DNA of 64,000 nt, taken from NCBI RefSeq assembly GCF_019048845.1, contig NZ_CP077426.1, positions 791,501-855,500 of the forward strand. The letters run 5' to 3'. The translations under genes were made by a program, and so were the position numbers. This DNA comes from Vibrio mimicus. Its GTDB lineage: Bacteria; Pseudomonadota; Gammaproteobacteria; Enterobacterales; Vibrionaceae. Below the pieces are notes generated by a model. It was given only the letters and a program-made list of their open reading frames with translations. It had not been told where the DNA came from and made no database searches. This document shows positions 8,309 to 21,254 of this stretch, piece by piece. The number at the start of each line of letters is the position of its first letter. Within the stretch, counting starts at the first letter, position 1.

Positions 8309-8922
8309 GGGAGCAGCGTCCATTGTGAAATGACCAGTTGAATCGAGGTTTTATTTTGTTGGAGTTTGAGTTTATCTGGCAACGGGATGAGCTGATTTTG
8401 CCACTCAATGGCTTGGTAACGCTGATACTCCACTTGCCACTCTGCTGTTGACGCCAGTTTGGTGAGAGAGGCGAGGGTGTTTTGTTCGTTTAACTCATAA
8501 TGACTGGCTTGAGTGGGTAAGCCTAAAATCCAATCTTCAAGTTGTTCTACGGGAATATCCAGCCCAGTCAAATTGCGAATCAAGCTTTGCGCATCTTGGT
8601 CGCGATAAATTTGGTCATCATAAGTATCGACCTGCGCGCCCTGCTCATCGACTTGTAGGTTGAGAACGGTTTGGCCGAGGAAATTGCTTAAGCGAAGCGA
8701 GAGTTGCTGCGGGCTTTTTTGCCATTGAAAATTGAACGATTGACGCTGATTAGGCGCGATATAACCGAGTTTTCCCGTGAGTTGATAGGCTTGAATTTGT
8801 TGTAATACGAGCTGATGAGATTGCCACTGAACGTTGATCGGCTGGGGAGGTGTCGTGGCACAACCCGCTAAGAGAAACAGACTCGCCACTCCAGGGAGCA
8901 GGCGACGTACGAGAGAGTTCAT
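8305..8922 (-). CDS. lolB: Outer-membrane lipoprotein receptor LolB
   Basis: Accepts lipoproteins from periplasmic LolA and inserts them in the outer membrane. 205 residues from ATG 8922. The signal peptide ends in the lipobox LLAGC, so LolB is itself a lipoprotein; the residue after Cys is Ala, not Asp, which fits the outer membrane. The rest matches the LolB beta-barrel ([21 protein letters not shown]). The in-frame upstream codon at 8940 is a TTG with no good ribosome site. Divergent from hemA, as in E. coli. Confidence 0.94.
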   Translation of the reverse strand: MNSLVRRLLPGVASLFLLAGCATTPPQPINVQWQSHQLVLQQIQAYQLTGKLGYIAPNQRQSFNFQWQKSPQQLSLRLSNFLGQTVLNLQVDEQGAQVDTYDDQIYRDQDAQSLIRNLTGLDIPVEQLEDWILGLPTQASHYELNEQNTLASLTKLASTAEWQVEYQRYQAIEWQNQLIPLPDKLKLQQNKTSIQLVISQWTLLP

Positions 8923-9079
8923 AGTGCGTTTTTTATCCAAAGCGAGAACGAAAACGGACTAACTATATCATTGATCTCACGAACTCAGGAAAACAAATCC
9001 GGTCTGCCCTTTCAATCAAAGAGGGCATCAAGTAAAATTCGGCCTCTAGTTCACCACCATATCTGAGAATCCTCTATAG

Positions 9080-10339
9080 ATGTCTTTGCTTGCTATTGGA
9101 ATCAATCACAATACGGCGTCGGTAGAATTGCGGGAAAAAGTAGCCTTCGGTCCAGAGAAGCTCTCTTTGGCACTGAATCAGCTTTCTAGCAGTTCACACG
9201 TTAAGGGAGGCGTGATCCTTTCAACGTGCAACCGTACCGAAATTTACTGTGATGTGAGATCGTCCAGCAAAAATAAAGTCATCGAATGGTTAGCTCAGTT
9301 TCACCAAGTCAGTTTGGATGAATTAAAACCCAGCCTATACGTCCATGAAGAACAAGCGGCGATTCGCCACCTGATGCGCGTGGCTTGTGGTTTGGACTCC
9401 TTAGTGTTGGGTGAACCACAGATTTTAGGGCAGGTGAAACAGGCTTACGCGGAAGCGCGAGAAAGCCATGCCGTCAATCCCGCGACTGAAAAGCTGTTCC
9501 AAAAAACCTTTTCGGTGGCCAAGCGAGTACGCACCGAAACTGAGATTGGTGGTAGTGCGGTATCAGTAGCATATGCAGCCTGTACTTTAGCGAAACACAT
9601 TTTTGAATCATTGGCGGAAGCCACTGTGCTACTGGTTGGCGCGGGTGAAACCATTGAATTGGTGGCAAAGCATCTGGCTGGACATCATTGCAAGCGGATG
9701 ATTGTGGCTAACCGTACGCGTGAGCGAGCTTTAGGGCTTGCCGAGCAGTTTGGAGCGGAAGTGATCGCTCTTAATGAAATACCAGATTATCTCGCGCAAG
9801 CGGATATTGTGATCAGCTCTACCGCCAGTCCATTGCCGATTATCGGTAAAGGTATGGTCGAAAGCGCGCTTAAAGCGCGCCGCCATCAGCCGATGTTGTT
9901 GGTGGATATCGCTGTGCCGCGCGATATTGAGCCACAAGTCGGTAAGCTCAATGATGCTTACCTTTACTCGGTGGATGATTTGCAGTCGATCGTCGATAGC
10001 AATATTGAGCAGCGTAAAGTGGAAGCGATTCAGGCGGAAGCGATTGTCAGTGAAGAAAGCGCAACCTTTATGAGTTGGATGCGTTCATTGCAAGCGGTGG
10101 ATAGTATTCGTGATTATCGCAAGCAAGCCAATGAAACTCGTGAAGACCTGCTGAGTAAGAGTCTGCAAGCATTAGCGGCAGGCGGTGACCCTGAAAAACT
10201 GCTTATCGAGTTAAGCAACAAGCTGACCAACAAACTTATTCACACCCCAACCCGAGCGTTGCAAACAGCGGCGGAACAAGGGGAACCGGCTAAATTGGCC
10301 GTGATCAGACAAAGTTTGGGTCTTGACGACCTGAACTAA
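9080..10339 (+). CDS. hemA: Glutamyl-tRNA reductase
   Basis: First enzyme of C5 heme synthesis: it reduces glutamyl-tRNA(Glu) to glutamate-1-semialdehyde with NADPH. 419 residues, the usual length. The N-terminal catalytic motif STCNRTEIY contains the active-site Cys; the NADPH-binding [13 protein letters not shown] and the C-terminal dimerisation helix follow. It leads the hemA-prfA-prmC-sirB2-sirB1-kdsA operon with short gaps (27 bases to prfA). The 5' leader has a small GCCCT/AGGGC inverted repeat around 9016-9028. Confidence 0.97.
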   Translation: MSLLAIGINHNTASVELREKVAFGPEKLSLALNQLSSSSHVKGGVILSTCNRTEIYCDVRSSSKNKVIEWLAQFHQVSLDELKPSLYVHEEQAAIRHLMRVACGLDSLVLGEPQILGQVKQAYAEARESHAVNPATEKLFQKTFSVAKRVRTETEIGGSAVSVAYAACTLAKHIFESLAEATVLLVGAGETIELVAKHLAGHHCKRMIVANRTRERALGLAEQFGAEVIALNEIPDYLAQADIVISSTASPLPIIGKGMVESALKARRHQPMLLVDIAVPRDIEPQVGKLNDAYLYSVDDLQSIVDSNIEQRKVEAIQAEAIVSEESATFMSWMRSLQAVDSIRDYRKQANETREDLLSKSLQALAAGGDPEKLLIELSNKLTNKLIHTPTRALQTAAEQGEPAKLAVIRQSLGLDDLN

Positions 10340-10366
10340 ATCTCAACTTAGAGTTTAAAGAAAACT

Positions 10367-11455
10367 ATGAAAGCGTCGATTTTAAGCAAGCTTGAATCCC
10401 TTGTTGAGCGCTACGAAGAGGTGCAACACCTCCTCGGCGATCCAGCAGTTATTGGTGATCAAAATAAATTCCGAGCTCTGTCCAAAGAGTATTCGCAGTT
10501 GGAAGAGATCACTCAGTGTTTCCAAGCGTATCAGCAAGCCAAAGAAGATCTGGTTGCTGCCGAAGAGATGGCGCAGGAAGATGACGCTGAAATGCGTGAA
10601 ATGGCGCAAGATGAAATCAAAGCGGCGAAAGAGGCGATTGAGCGTTTAACTGATGAGCTGCAAATCCTTTTGCTGCCAAAAGATCCGAATGATGATCGCA
10701 ACTGTTTCTTGGAAATTCGTGCGGGTGCGGGTGGTGACGAAGCGGGGATTTTCGCGGGTGATCTGTTCCGTATGTACAGCCGTTTTGCTGAGAAAAAAGG
10801 CTGGCGCATCGAAGTGATGTCATCGAGTGAAGCAGAACACGGCGGTTACAAAGAGATGATCGCTAAAGTCAACGGTGATGGTGCTTACGGTACGCTGAAA
10901 TTTGAATCAGGTGGTCACCGCGTGCAACGTGTTCCGGCTACGGAAGCACAAGGGCGTATTCATACCTCTGCTTGTACGGTTGCGGTGATGCCAGAAATTC
11001 CAGAAGCGGAAATTCCGGAAATTAAAGCCAGCGATCTGAAAATTGACACCTTCCGTTCATCAGGCGCGGGTGGTCAGCACGTTAACACCACAGATTCAGC
11101 AATCCGTATCACCCACTTGCCAACGGGCATTGTTGTTGAGTGTCAGGATGAGCGTTCACAGCACAAGAACAAAGCGAAAGCGATGTCTGTGTTGGCCGCG
11201 CGTATTGCACAGGCTGAAGAGTCAAAACGTGCCGCTGAAATTTCGGATACTCGTCGTAATCTTCTGGGTTCGGGCGACCGTAGTGACCGTATTCGTACTT
11301 ACAACTACCCGCAAGGTCGTGTGTCCGATCACCGCATCAACCTGACGGTGTACCGCCTGACGGAAGTGATGGAAGGCGACATGCAATCACTGATTGAACC
11401 GGTTATTCATGAGCATCAAGCGGATCAGTTGGCGGCACTGGCGGATCAAAACTAA
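10367..11455 (+). CDS. prfA: Peptide chain release factor 1
   Basis: Ends translation at UAA and UAG. 362 residues. The GGQ motif that enters the peptidyl transferase centre is in [15 protein letters not shown], and the RF1 codon-reading region lies just before it. The Gln of GGQ is the residue methylated by PrmC, whose gene follows after 3 bases. Confidence 0.97.
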   Translation: MKASILSKLESLVERYEEVQHLLGDPAVIGDQNKFRALSKEYSQLEEITQCFQAYQQAKEDLVAAEEMAQEDDAEMREMAQDEIKAAKEAIERLTDELQILLLPKDPNDDRNCFLEIRAGAGGDEAGIFAGDLFRMYSRFAEKKGWRIEVMSSSEAEHGGYKEMIAKVNGDGAYGTLKFESGGHRVQRVPATEAQGRIHTSACTVAVMPEIPEAEIPEIKASDLKIDTFRSSGAGGQHVNTTDSAIRITHLPTGIVVECQDERSQHKNKAKAMSVLAARIAQAEESKRAAEISDTRRNLLGSGDRSDRIRTYNYPQGRVSDHRINLTVYRLTEVMEGDMQSLIEPVIHEHQADQLAALADQN

Positions 11456-11458
11456 TCC

Positions 11459-12319
11459 ATGTCAGTCACCATTGAAGCGGCATTAAAAGCGGCAACCGAG
11501 CAACTGCAGCAAAGCGGCAGTGATTCGCCAGCGTTAGATGCCGCTGTGTTACTTTGCCATGTACTGGCTAAGCCACGTTCCTATTTGCTGACTTGGCCAG
11601 ATAAAACGCTTGAGGAGCCAGCTTTGGTTTCTCTAAACACATTACTTGCTCGCCGCATGGCGGGGGAGCCGATTGCCTACATCCTCGGTGAGCGTGAGTT
11701 TTGGTCGCTGCCGCTGAAAGTTTCCCCTTCCACACTTATTCCCCGCCCAGATACTGAACGTTTGGTTGAGTTGGCGCTTGAGAAAGCGGCGTTGATTGAA
11801 GGTGAACTCCTAGATCTTGGCACTGGAACAGGGGCGATTGCGTTGGCTTTGGCTTCGGAGTTACCACTGCGTCGTGTTACAGGGATTGATTTACGCCCTG
11901 AAGCTGCGGATTTGGCTCAGGAAAATGCTACCCGCTTGAGCATTCTCAATACGCAATTTTTGCAGGGGAGTTGGTTTAGCCCGCTGGCTGACGGTACGAA
12001 GTTTGCTTTGATCGTCTCCAACCCACCTTATATTGAGGAAAATGATCCTCATCTGAATCAGGGTGATGTTCGTTTCGAGCCGAAAAGTGCACTGGTTGCA
12101 CAAGAAAACGGCCTCGCGGATATCCGCTACATCAGCACGCATGCTCCTCGCTTTTTACTTGAAGGGGGCTGGCTGCTGTTTGAGCACGGTTACGATCAGG
12201 GTGAAGCGGTGCGTACGATTTTGCGTGAGCTAGGCTACCAAAGCGTAACGACCGAACAAGATTATGCCGGTAATGACCGGGTTACATTGGGACAATATCA
12301 AACGGAAAGAGAAGCATAA
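11459..12319 (+). CDS. prmC: Release factor glutamine methyltransferase PrmC (HemK)
   Basis: Methylates the GGQ glutamine of RF1 and RF2 with S-adenosylmethionine. 286 residues. The SAM-binding motif LDLGTGTGAIALAL and the catalytic NPPY motif (IVSNPPYIEEND) are present, with the N-terminal helical RF-binding domain before them. It lies 3 bases after prfA and overlaps the next start by one base (TAATG). Confidence 0.97.
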   Translation: MSVTIEAALKAATEQLQQSGSDSPALDAAVLLCHVLAKPRSYLLTWPDKTLEEPALVSLNTLLARRMAGEPIAYILGEREFWSLPLKVSPSTLIPRPDTERLVELALEKAALIEGELLDLGTGTGAIALALASELPLRRVTGIDLRPEAADLAQENATRLSILNTQFLQGSWFSPLADGTKFALIVSNPPYIEENDPHLNQGDVRFEPKSALVAQENGLADIRYISTHAPRFLLEGGWLLFEHGYDQGEAVRTILRELGYQSVTTEQDYAGNDRVTLGQYQTEREA

Positions 12320-12702
12320 TGTACGAAGGCTTAAAACATTTTCACCTGTTCACCATCGGCGTCAGCGCGATGATGTTGTCAATTCGCTATGTGTTGATGA
12401 TGATTAACTCGGCACACTTAGAGCGCAAATTTTTCAAAATTTTCCCGCATGTCAATGACACCTTATTACTGCTTTCCGGTGTTGGTTTAATTTTTATCAC
12501 GGGATTCATCCCTTTTACGGCCGCTGCGCCGTGGATGACAGAAAAATTCACCTGTGTGTTGGCTTACATCGCTTTAGGCTTTTTTACTCTGAAGTTAGGT
12601 CGCAACAAACTGCTGCGTAGCTTTGCGTTTTTTGGCGCATTAGGCTGGCTCGCGATGGCTGGAAAAATTGCGGTAACTAAAGCGCCGATTCTGTTTGGTT
12701 AA
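12319..12702 (+). CDS. sirB2: SirB2 family membrane protein
   Basis: 127 residues with about four hydrophobic segments, matching the SirB2/YchQ family of small inner-membrane proteins always found in the hemA-prfA-prmC-kdsA operon. Biochemical role unknown; the name comes from a historical link with invasion gene regulation in Salmonella. Start ATG overlaps the prmC stop. Confidence 0.9.
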   Translation: MYEGLKHFHLFTIGVSAMMLSIRYVLMMINSAHLERKFFKIFPHVNDTLLLLSGVGLIFITGFIPFTAAAPWMTEKFTCVLAYIALGFFTLKLGRNKLLRSFAFFGALGWLAMAGKIAVTKAPILFG

Positions 12703-12716
12703 TCTTAGGAGCAACC

Positions 12717-14400
<1,684 letters not shown>

Positions 14401-14423
14401 GATCTGAATTGTCGCCGAATTTC

Positions 14424-14447
14424 AAAGCCATCTACGGATGGCTTTTT
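14424..14447 (+). terminator. Terminator of the hemA-kdsA operon
   Basis: AAAGCCATC, TACG loop, GATGGCTTTTT, 24 bases after the kdsA stop. Confidence 0.9.
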
Positions 14448-14798
14448 CATATCTGAACCCTGTGCCTATCCTTGTGCCCCATTCAAGTAAACCAAGCTTT
14501 CTGTAGGTTAAACGCTTGCGTGCACACAATCGTTGAGCATCATCTTCTCTCAGTAAAACGTTTGCCTGTGATCGGCGCAGGTAATCTTCTTAACTCTCAC
14601 TGCTGGTTACATCTTATTGGGGAGTTTTAGGTGATCTATCCTACATAAATATGAAATCAAGCTGTCTCATCAATTTCGTTACTTTAAACTAAATCAAGTT
14701 TTACCCATGCCTCAAGCCGTGCATGTGGGAAGAAGCGTATGCGCCGTTCGAGCGCTTATCAGATCATTTAAAGCAGTGGTTTTCATCAGTTCAAAGGT
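14448..14798 (+). promoter_or_regulatory. Upstream region of the 5'-nucleotidase gene with two PurR-like boxes
   Basis: A 350-base non-coding stretch. It contains TTAAACGCTTGCGT at 14508-14521 and GTAAAACGTTTGCCTG at 14553-14568. They match 11 and 12 of the 16 positions of the PurR consensus ACGCAAACGTTTGCGT, so purine repression of the nucleotidase is possible. The rest shows no clear structure to me. Confidence 0.4.
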
Positions 14799-16466
14799 AT
14801 GACAATGAAACAAGGCCTCATTCTAAAATCCGTACTCAGTGCAGCCATCATTGCCTCTCTGGCAGGTTGTGCAACTCAACCCGCCCATCAGTGGGAAGCG
14901 GACAAAACCTACAAACTCACGATTTTACACACCAATGACCATCATGGTCGTTTCTGGCAAAACCAGTATGGCGAATATGGTATGGCAGCACGTAAGACGC
15001 TGATCGACCAAATGCGTGCTGATATTGAAGCGCAAGGTGGCAGTGTACTTCTGCTCTCTGGTGGTGATATCAATACTGGTGTACCAGAGTCCGACCTGCA
15101 AGATGCAGAGCCAGATTTCAAAGGCATGAGCAAAATTGGCTATGATGCGATGGCGCTCGGTAATCACGAGTTTGATAACCCGCTTGAAGTGCTGTTTAAG
15201 CAAAAAGAGTGGGCGAATTTCCCAATGCTGTCTGCCAACATTTACGATAAAGCAACGGGTAAGCGTCTGTTTCAGCCGTACCACATCTTTGATAAGCAAG
15301 GGATCAAGATTGCCGTCATTGGTTTAACCACCGAAGACACCGCAAAAATTGGTAACCCTGAATACATCGGTGGCATCGATTTTCGTGATCCTAAAGAAGA
15401 AGCGAAGCAAGTGATCGCTGAGCTGAAGAAAAATGAGAAGCCGGATTTGATCATCGCGGTGACACACATGGGGCACTACCAAAATGGCGAGCATGGTGTG
15501 AATGCACCCGGTGATGTGGCATTGGCACGTTTCCTACCTGCAGGTGAGCTGGATATGATTGTGGGTGGTCACTCACAAGAGCCAGTGTGTATGGAAGGCC
15601 CAAATCTGGTGAAAAAGAATTTTGAGCCGGGTGATGCTTGTAAGCCAGACATGCAAAATGGCACTTACATTGTTCAAGCCTACGAGTGGGGTAAATACGT
15701 TGGCCGTGCGGATTATGAATTCCGTAACGGTGAGCTGAACATGGTTAGCTACAACTTGATCCCAGTTAACTTGAAGAAAAAAGTTGAAGTAAACGGTGAA
15801 AGCAAGCGCGTGTTCGCAACGTCTGAGATTAAAGAAGATGCGGCGATGCTCGACTTCCTGCGCCCTTACCAAGAGAAAGGCCAAGAGCAGCTCAACATTA
15901 AGATTGCGCAAAGTAACGGTAAGCTGGAAGGTGATCGTAACGTAGTGCGTTTTGAACAAACCAACTTAGGTCGCATGATTGCGATGGCGCATATGCAACG
16001 TGCTAAAGCCGATTTCGCTATCATGAACTCAGGTGGTGTGCGTGACTCTATCCAAGCTGGCGATATTACTTATAAAGATGTGCTGAAAGTTCAGCCATTT
16101 GGCAACATTCTGACTTATGTGGATATGAATGGTCAGGAAGTATTGGATTACCTAAACGTGGTGGCGACGAAACCGGTTGATTCTGGTGCGTATGCCCAGT
16201 TTGCAGGTATCTCAATGACTGTGGCTGAGGGTAAGGTTTCTAACGTGATGATCGGTGGTAAGCAATTGCGTTTGGATGATACATACCGCTTCACCGTACC
16301 AAGCTTTAATGCGGCGGGTGGTGATGGTTATCCGAAAATCACTGATCTCCCAAGCTTCGTTAACACAGGTTTTGTGGATGCAGAAGTGCTGAAAGATTAC
16401 CTTGAGGCAAACAGCCCAATTGATGTCAACCGTTTCGCGCCATCAGGCGAGATTGTTTATCGTTAA
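14799..16466 (+). CDS. ushA: Lipoprotein 5'-nucleotidase / UDP-sugar hydrolase (UshA/NutA type)
   Basis: Hydrolyses external nucleotides to nucleosides and phosphate. 555 residues. The signal peptide ends in SLAGC, a lipobox, so unlike soluble E. coli UshA the protein is probably anchored in the envelope, as known for the Vibrio enzyme. The N-terminal calcineurin-like metallophosphatase domain has ILHTNDHHGRF, GGDINTG, LGNHEFDN and GGHSQEP metal ligands. The C-terminal 5'-nucleotidase domain (from about 345) has NSGGVRDSI and FNAAGGDGYP for base binding. Start ATG 14799 or the ATG two codons later. Confidence 0.92.
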   Translation: MTMKQGLILKSVLSAAIIASLAGCATQPAHQWEADKTYKLTILHTNDHHGRFWQNQYGEYGMAARKTLIDQMRADIEAQGGSVLLLSGGDINTGVPESDLQDAEPDFKGMSKIGYDAMALGNHEFDNPLEVLFKQKEWANFPMLSANIYDKATGKRLFQPYHIFDKQGIKIAVIGLTTEDTAKIGNPEYIGGIDFRDPKEEAKQVIAELKKNEKPDLIIAVTHMGHYQNGEHGVNAPGDVALARFLPAGELDMIVGGHSQEPVCMEGPNLVKKNFEPGDACKPDMQNGTYIVQAYEWGKYVGRADYEFRNGELNMVSYNLIPVNLKKKVEVNGESKRVFATSEIKEDAAMLDFLRPYQEKGQEQLNIKIAQSNGKLEGDRNVVRFEQTNLGRMIAMAHMQRAKADFAIMNSGGVRDSIQAGDITYKDVLKVQPFGNILTYVDMNGQEVLDYLNVVATKPVDSGAYAQFAGISMTVAEGKVSNVMIGGKQLRLDDTYRFTVPSFNAAGGDGYPKITDLPSFVNTGFVDAEVLKDYLEANSPIDVNRFAPSGEIVYR

Positions 16467-16505
16467 TTAAGGTTTGACTCAGCGAGTTGAATTGCGTTTA
16501 CTGGC

Positions 16506-16533
16506 AGGCGGTGTGAAAACACCGCCTTTTTTG
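16506..16533 (+). terminator. Terminator of the 5'-nucleotidase gene
   Basis: AGGCGGTGT, GAAA loop, ACACCGCCT, TTTTTT. Confidence 0.92.
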
Positions 16534-16605
16534 TTTTTCCATATCGATATGGAACTGAGCTTTCTCTGCCCATCAGCAGTGTGAGTAAATGAGGACACGC
16601 GATTC

Positions 16606-17088
16606 ATGACTCCCGCAATCAACCTTGCAAAGAAAAATAAAATTCCCCATACCATTCATCAGTATGAGCATGATCCTAGCCATGCCAGTTATGGCTTAGA
16701 AGCAGCTCAGGCGCTTGGTCAAGATCCGAAGCGCGTATTCAAAACCTTGCTGTTTTGTATGAATGGCGAGGAAAAAAATCTCGCGGTAGCGATTATTCCT
16801 GTCGATCTAAAGCTGAATCTAAAACTGGCGGCCAAAGCGGCAAAAGCCAAAAAAGCTGAGATGGCGAAACCAGAGATTGCTGAAAAAACCACAGGTTATG
16901 TTGTGGGAGGGATCAGCCCTCTCGGCCAGAAAAAAGCACTCCCCACCTTCATTCATCAAAGTGCCGAAACTCAAGCCACAGTTTGTGTGAGTGCTGGGAA
17001 GCGAGGGTTGGAAATAGAGCTAGCACCGCAAGATTTAGCGCGTTTAACTCGTGGTCAGTTTGTTGATTTGTGCCAAGAAGAGAGTTAA
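16606..17088 (+). CDS. ybaK: Cys-tRNA(Pro)/Cys-tRNA(Cys) deacylase YbaK
   Basis: Trans-editing protein that removes cysteine wrongly attached to tRNA(Pro). 160 residues, the normal YbaK size. The conserved catalytic Lys of the family lies in RVFKTLLF, and GGISPLGQKK is the family's glycine signature. Single gene with its own upstream region, followed by a shared terminator with uraA. Confidence 0.92.
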   Translation: MTPAINLAKKNKIPHTIHQYEHDPSHASYGLEAAQALGQDPKRVFKTLLFCMNGEEKNLAVAIIPVDLKLNLKLAAKAAKAKKAEMAKPEIAEKTTGYVVGGISPLGQKKALPTFIHQSAETQATVCVSAGKRGLEIELAPQDLARLTRGQFVDLCQEES

Positions 17089-17095
17089 CTCTTAT

Positions 17096-17124
17096 AAAAA
17101 CGGCCTCAAAGAAGAGGCCGTTGA
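17096..17124. terminator. Bidirectional terminator between ybaK and uraA
   Basis: AACGGCCTC, AAAGAA loop, GAGGCCGTT. The run AAAAA at 17096-17100 gives a T run on the minus strand, so it acts best for uraA; the plus-strand tail is weaker. Confidence 0.85.
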
Positions 17125-17153
17125 TTCTACAAGTGGTGAGAAGTTAGCGAGAA

Positions 17154-18407
17154 TTAATGACGCGCCTCTTCTTCCATTTGTGCATTATCCACTACGTGGC
17201 TTTCACCCAAGTCTTTTGGCAGCACTAGGTTTAGGATGATCGCAACGATCCCGCATAAGCTTACACCTTGTAGGCTGAAGTCACCCACACCAAATGCCAT
17301 ACCACCAATACCAAATACTAGCGTTACTGCAACAATCACTAGGTTACGAGACTTGTGTAGATCAACTTGGTTTTTGATCAGCGTATTCAGTCCAACGGTA
17401 GCGATGGAGCCAAACAGCAAAATCATAATGCCGCCCATGACAGGTACTGGAATGGTTTGTAGCAGAGCCCCCAGTTTACCGACCAGAGCCAGTACGATAG
17501 CGGTGATCGCCGCCCAAGTCATGATCGCCGGATTAAAGGCGCGAGTTAGCATGACCGCACCGGTGACTTCACTGTATGTGGTGTTTGGCGGCGCGCCGAG
17601 CATGGTCGCGGCCATGGTGGCAACTCCGTCACCCGCGATAGTACGGTGTAAGCCCGGTTTTTTCAGGTAATCCTTGTTGGTCACGTTGGAAATTGCCAGC
17701 ATATCACCCACGTGTTCAACCGCAGGAGCTATCGCCACTGGGATCATAAACAGGATGGCGTTGATGTTAAATTCAGGGAAGGTAAAGTTGGGTAGCGCGA
17801 TCCAAGCCGCTTGTTCGACCGCAGCAAAGCTCACAACGCCCATCATCAGTGACAGGGCATAACCTGTGACAATGCCAGCTAGAATAGGTACTAGCTTGAA
17901 AAAGCCTTTAGCGAATACGCTAAATATCACAGTGACAAGCAGTGAAATGCAGGAAATCCACAGTGCTGCTTGGGGATCAACCAGCTGTACTGAACCATCG
18001 CCTGTTTTGCCGAGCGCCATGTTCACCGCGGCCGGAGCAAGACCCAAACCAATCACCATAATCACAGGGCCGACTACCACTGGAGGCAATAGTTTATGGA
18101 TGATTTCCACACCACGCACCTTGATGATGCCACCGAGCAGAATATACACCGCACCGGCTGCCATCAAACCACCCATAGTGGCAGGAATTCCCCAAGTTTG
18201 AATACCAAACATGATAGGTGCAATGAAAGCAAAAGAAGAGGCGAGGAAGATGGGGACTGAGCGGCGGGTGATCAATTGGAAAAGCAGAGTTCCTAAACCA
18301 GCACCAAAGAGTGCTACGTTTGGATCCAGTCCGGTTAGAAGCGGGACTAGAACCAGCGCGCCGAATGCGACAAACAGCATTTGCGCGCCTTGTATGGCAT
18401 TTTTCAT
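17154..18407 (-). CDS. uraA: Uracil permease (NCS2 family)
   Basis: Proton-linked uracil uptake across the inner membrane. 417 residues with about 14 hydrophobic segments. The family motifs are seen: the PVVVGPVIMVIGLGLAP segment in the middle of the protein, and VEHVGDMLAISN with the substrate-binding Glu. Single gene; a perfect palindrome resembling a PurR box lies about 50 bases upstream (18456-18467). The downstream terminator is shared with ybaK. Confidence 0.94.
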   Translation of the reverse strand: MKNAIQGAQMLFVAFGALVLVPLLTGLDPNVALFGAGLGTLLFQLITRRSVPIFLASSFAFIAPIMFGIQTWGIPATMGGLMAAGAVYILLGGIIKVRGVEIIHKLLPPVVVGPVIMVIGLGLAPAAVNMALGKTGDGSVQLVDPQAALWISCISLLVTVIFSVFAKGFFKLVPILAGIVTGYALSLMMGVVSFAAVEQAAWIALPNFTFPEFNINAILFMIPVAIAPAVEHVGDMLAISNVTNKDYLKKPGLHRTIAGDGVATMAATMLGAPPNTTYSEVTGAVMLTRAFNPAIMTWAAITAIVLALVGKLGALLQTIPVPVMGGIMILLFGSIATVGLNTLIKNQVDLHKSRNLVIVAVTLVFGIGGMAFGVGDFSLQGVSLCGIVAIILNLVLPKDLGESHVVDNAQMEEEARH

Positions 18408-18455
18408 CGTATTTTCCCTGAGCTAAATAAAAATTCGCGGGATTCTATCACTTCT

Positions 18456-18467
18456 GCAATCGATTGC
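18456..18467 (-). promoter_or_regulatory. PurR-like palindrome upstream of uraA
   Basis: The 12-base palindrome GCAATCGATTGC, flanked to give CGCAATCGATTGCAG on the minus strand. It fits the CGCAA-NCGN-TTGC core of PurR boxes and lies 49 bases upstream of the uraA start. Inferred only. Confidence 0.4.
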
Positions 18468-18627
18468 GAGCGGAAGAAGATCAAAAAATAACAGGTTTGT
18501 TGGTTATCGATAAGAACGACGTGGATCTCGTCGCACAAATTCTGACGAACTCCTGTAAGCTCTTGCCTTGCTGAACTTGGGATAGTTGTTTACCATCGTC
18601 GTTCAGTGAACAGAATGAAGGTATGGT

Positions 18628-19752
18628 ATGCGCTATTTAGCTGTGTTAATGATGGGACTGCTTACGTTTCCCGCATTCGCCCTGACTCGAGTCAACTTAT
18701 ATCAGGCTGAAGTTGCGATCGATCCTCAACAAACGAATGCAGACGCAGCAGCGCGTGTTCGTGGTATGGAAGAGGTGATTGTTCGTGCAACGGGTAGCCA
18801 AGACTCTTTGAAGAATGATGCGGTGCAAAAAGCACTGCGCCAAACTAATCAATACGTCACCCAGATCAGCACTCAGCAACAAGGCACTCAGCCTGTGATG
18901 CGTTTACAGTTCAGTGAGCCACATATTCGCTCGTTGCTGACTCAAGCTCAATTACCATTTTGGCCTGAAAACCGCAGTAACTTGCTAGTGTGGTTGGTGG
19001 AAGAGGCGAATTATGATCGTAGCGTCAGTTGGGAACACGCGGATACGCCGTTACTCAACCAAATGAAAAGCCGCGCACGCACACGTGGTTTGCCGTTGAC
19101 GGTTCCGGTTGGTGACTTCGATGATGTCACCGGTGTGCAAGTGTCAGATCTCTGGGGGGGCTTTGTTAACCCGATCAGCACAGCCAGTCAGCGTTATCCG
19201 ACCGATGCCGTATTAGTCGTGCGTGCTCAAGGCTCCGATCTGCGTTGGACGTTGTTTGATCAATCGGCCAATACCATGACAACACAGCCGCAAGCTCCGA
19301 TCTCTGGTCAAGCTTCTGGGGAGCAAGCGGCAAGTGAGATGATTGATGAGATCAGCGATTACTATGCACGTAAGAGTGCAGTGGTTGTGAGTAGCAAATC
19401 ATCCCAATCGGTGATCGCTCAGTTTGGCCCGCTGGATAGTGCGCAAGATTTCTTCGTGGTTGAGAATAAACTTAAACGCTTAAGTTCAGTGGCCTCATTG
19501 GATATTCTGAAAATTCAAGGTACTCAAGTTACCTTTAATGTCCATCTTCTGACCAGTGCGGATGAATTTAAGAATGAAGTGCTGCGTATGGGGCAGGCTG
19601 TGTTGGTGGATGCTCCACAAGAGGAAGTTTTACCTCAAGACAACAGCGGAGCGGAAGCATCAACGGAAAACTCAGGAAGTGAAAACCCAGTGGCAGAGGT
19701 TACTCCGCAGCCTGTTCAGCCAACTACGCTGTATTTCTCCTGGCAAGGTTAA
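18628..19752 (+). CDS. DUF2066 family exported protein
   Basis: 374 residues. The N-terminal signal peptide (MRYLAVLMMGLLTFPAFA, cut after AFA) predicts a periplasmic or envelope location. The core (about 20-320) matches DUF2066, a family of unknown function found in gammaproteobacteria. The last 50 residues are rich in Glu, Ser, Pro and Gln and look disordered. It is a single gene bounded by a terminator. No catalytic motif is recognised. Confidence 0.8.
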   Translation: MRYLAVLMMGLLTFPAFALTRVNLYQAEVAIDPQQTNADAAARVRGMEEVIVRATGSQDSLKNDAVQKALRQTNQYVTQISTQQQGTQPVMRLQFSEPHIRSLLTQAQLPFWPENRSNLLVWLVEEANYDRSVSWEHADTPLLNQMKSRARTRGLPLTVPVGDFDDVTGVQVSDLWGGFVNPISTASQRYPTDAVLVVRAQGSDLRWTLFDQSANTMTTQPQAPISGQASGEQAASEMIDEISDYYARKSAVVVSSKSSQSVIAQFGPLDSAQDFFVVENKLKRLSSVASLDILKIQGTQVTFNVHLLTSADEFKNEVLRMGQAVLVDAPQEEVLPQDNSGAEASTENSGSENPVAEVTPQPVQPTTLYFSWQG

Positions 19753-19780
19753 CACTTACCAATAATCAATCATGCCCAGT

Positions 19781-19813
19781 AAAAAATAGCGCCGACAGTG
19801 GCGCTATTTTTTT
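19781..19813. terminator. Bidirectional terminator between the DUF2066 and DUF2069 genes
   Basis: AAAAAATAGCGCC and GGCGCTATTTTTTT with a six-base loop; A and T runs on both sides suit the two convergent transcripts. Confidence 0.9.
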
Positions 19814-19883
19814 CAGTCGCTTGTGCTTCGAGCGGGTGGTTTTTGTTCTAGTAAACGCTTTAGGTTATCCATAGGTAAAAAGA

Positions 19884-21231
<1,348 letters not shown>

Positions 21232-21254
21232 GGGGGCTCCTTAATCAGATGTTA

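Noticed and set aside
16606..17088. ProX/prolyl-tRNA editing domain as another name for this gene
   Set aside because: Size and the RVFKTLLF and GGISPLGQKK motifs fit YbaK better than ProXp-type proteins.
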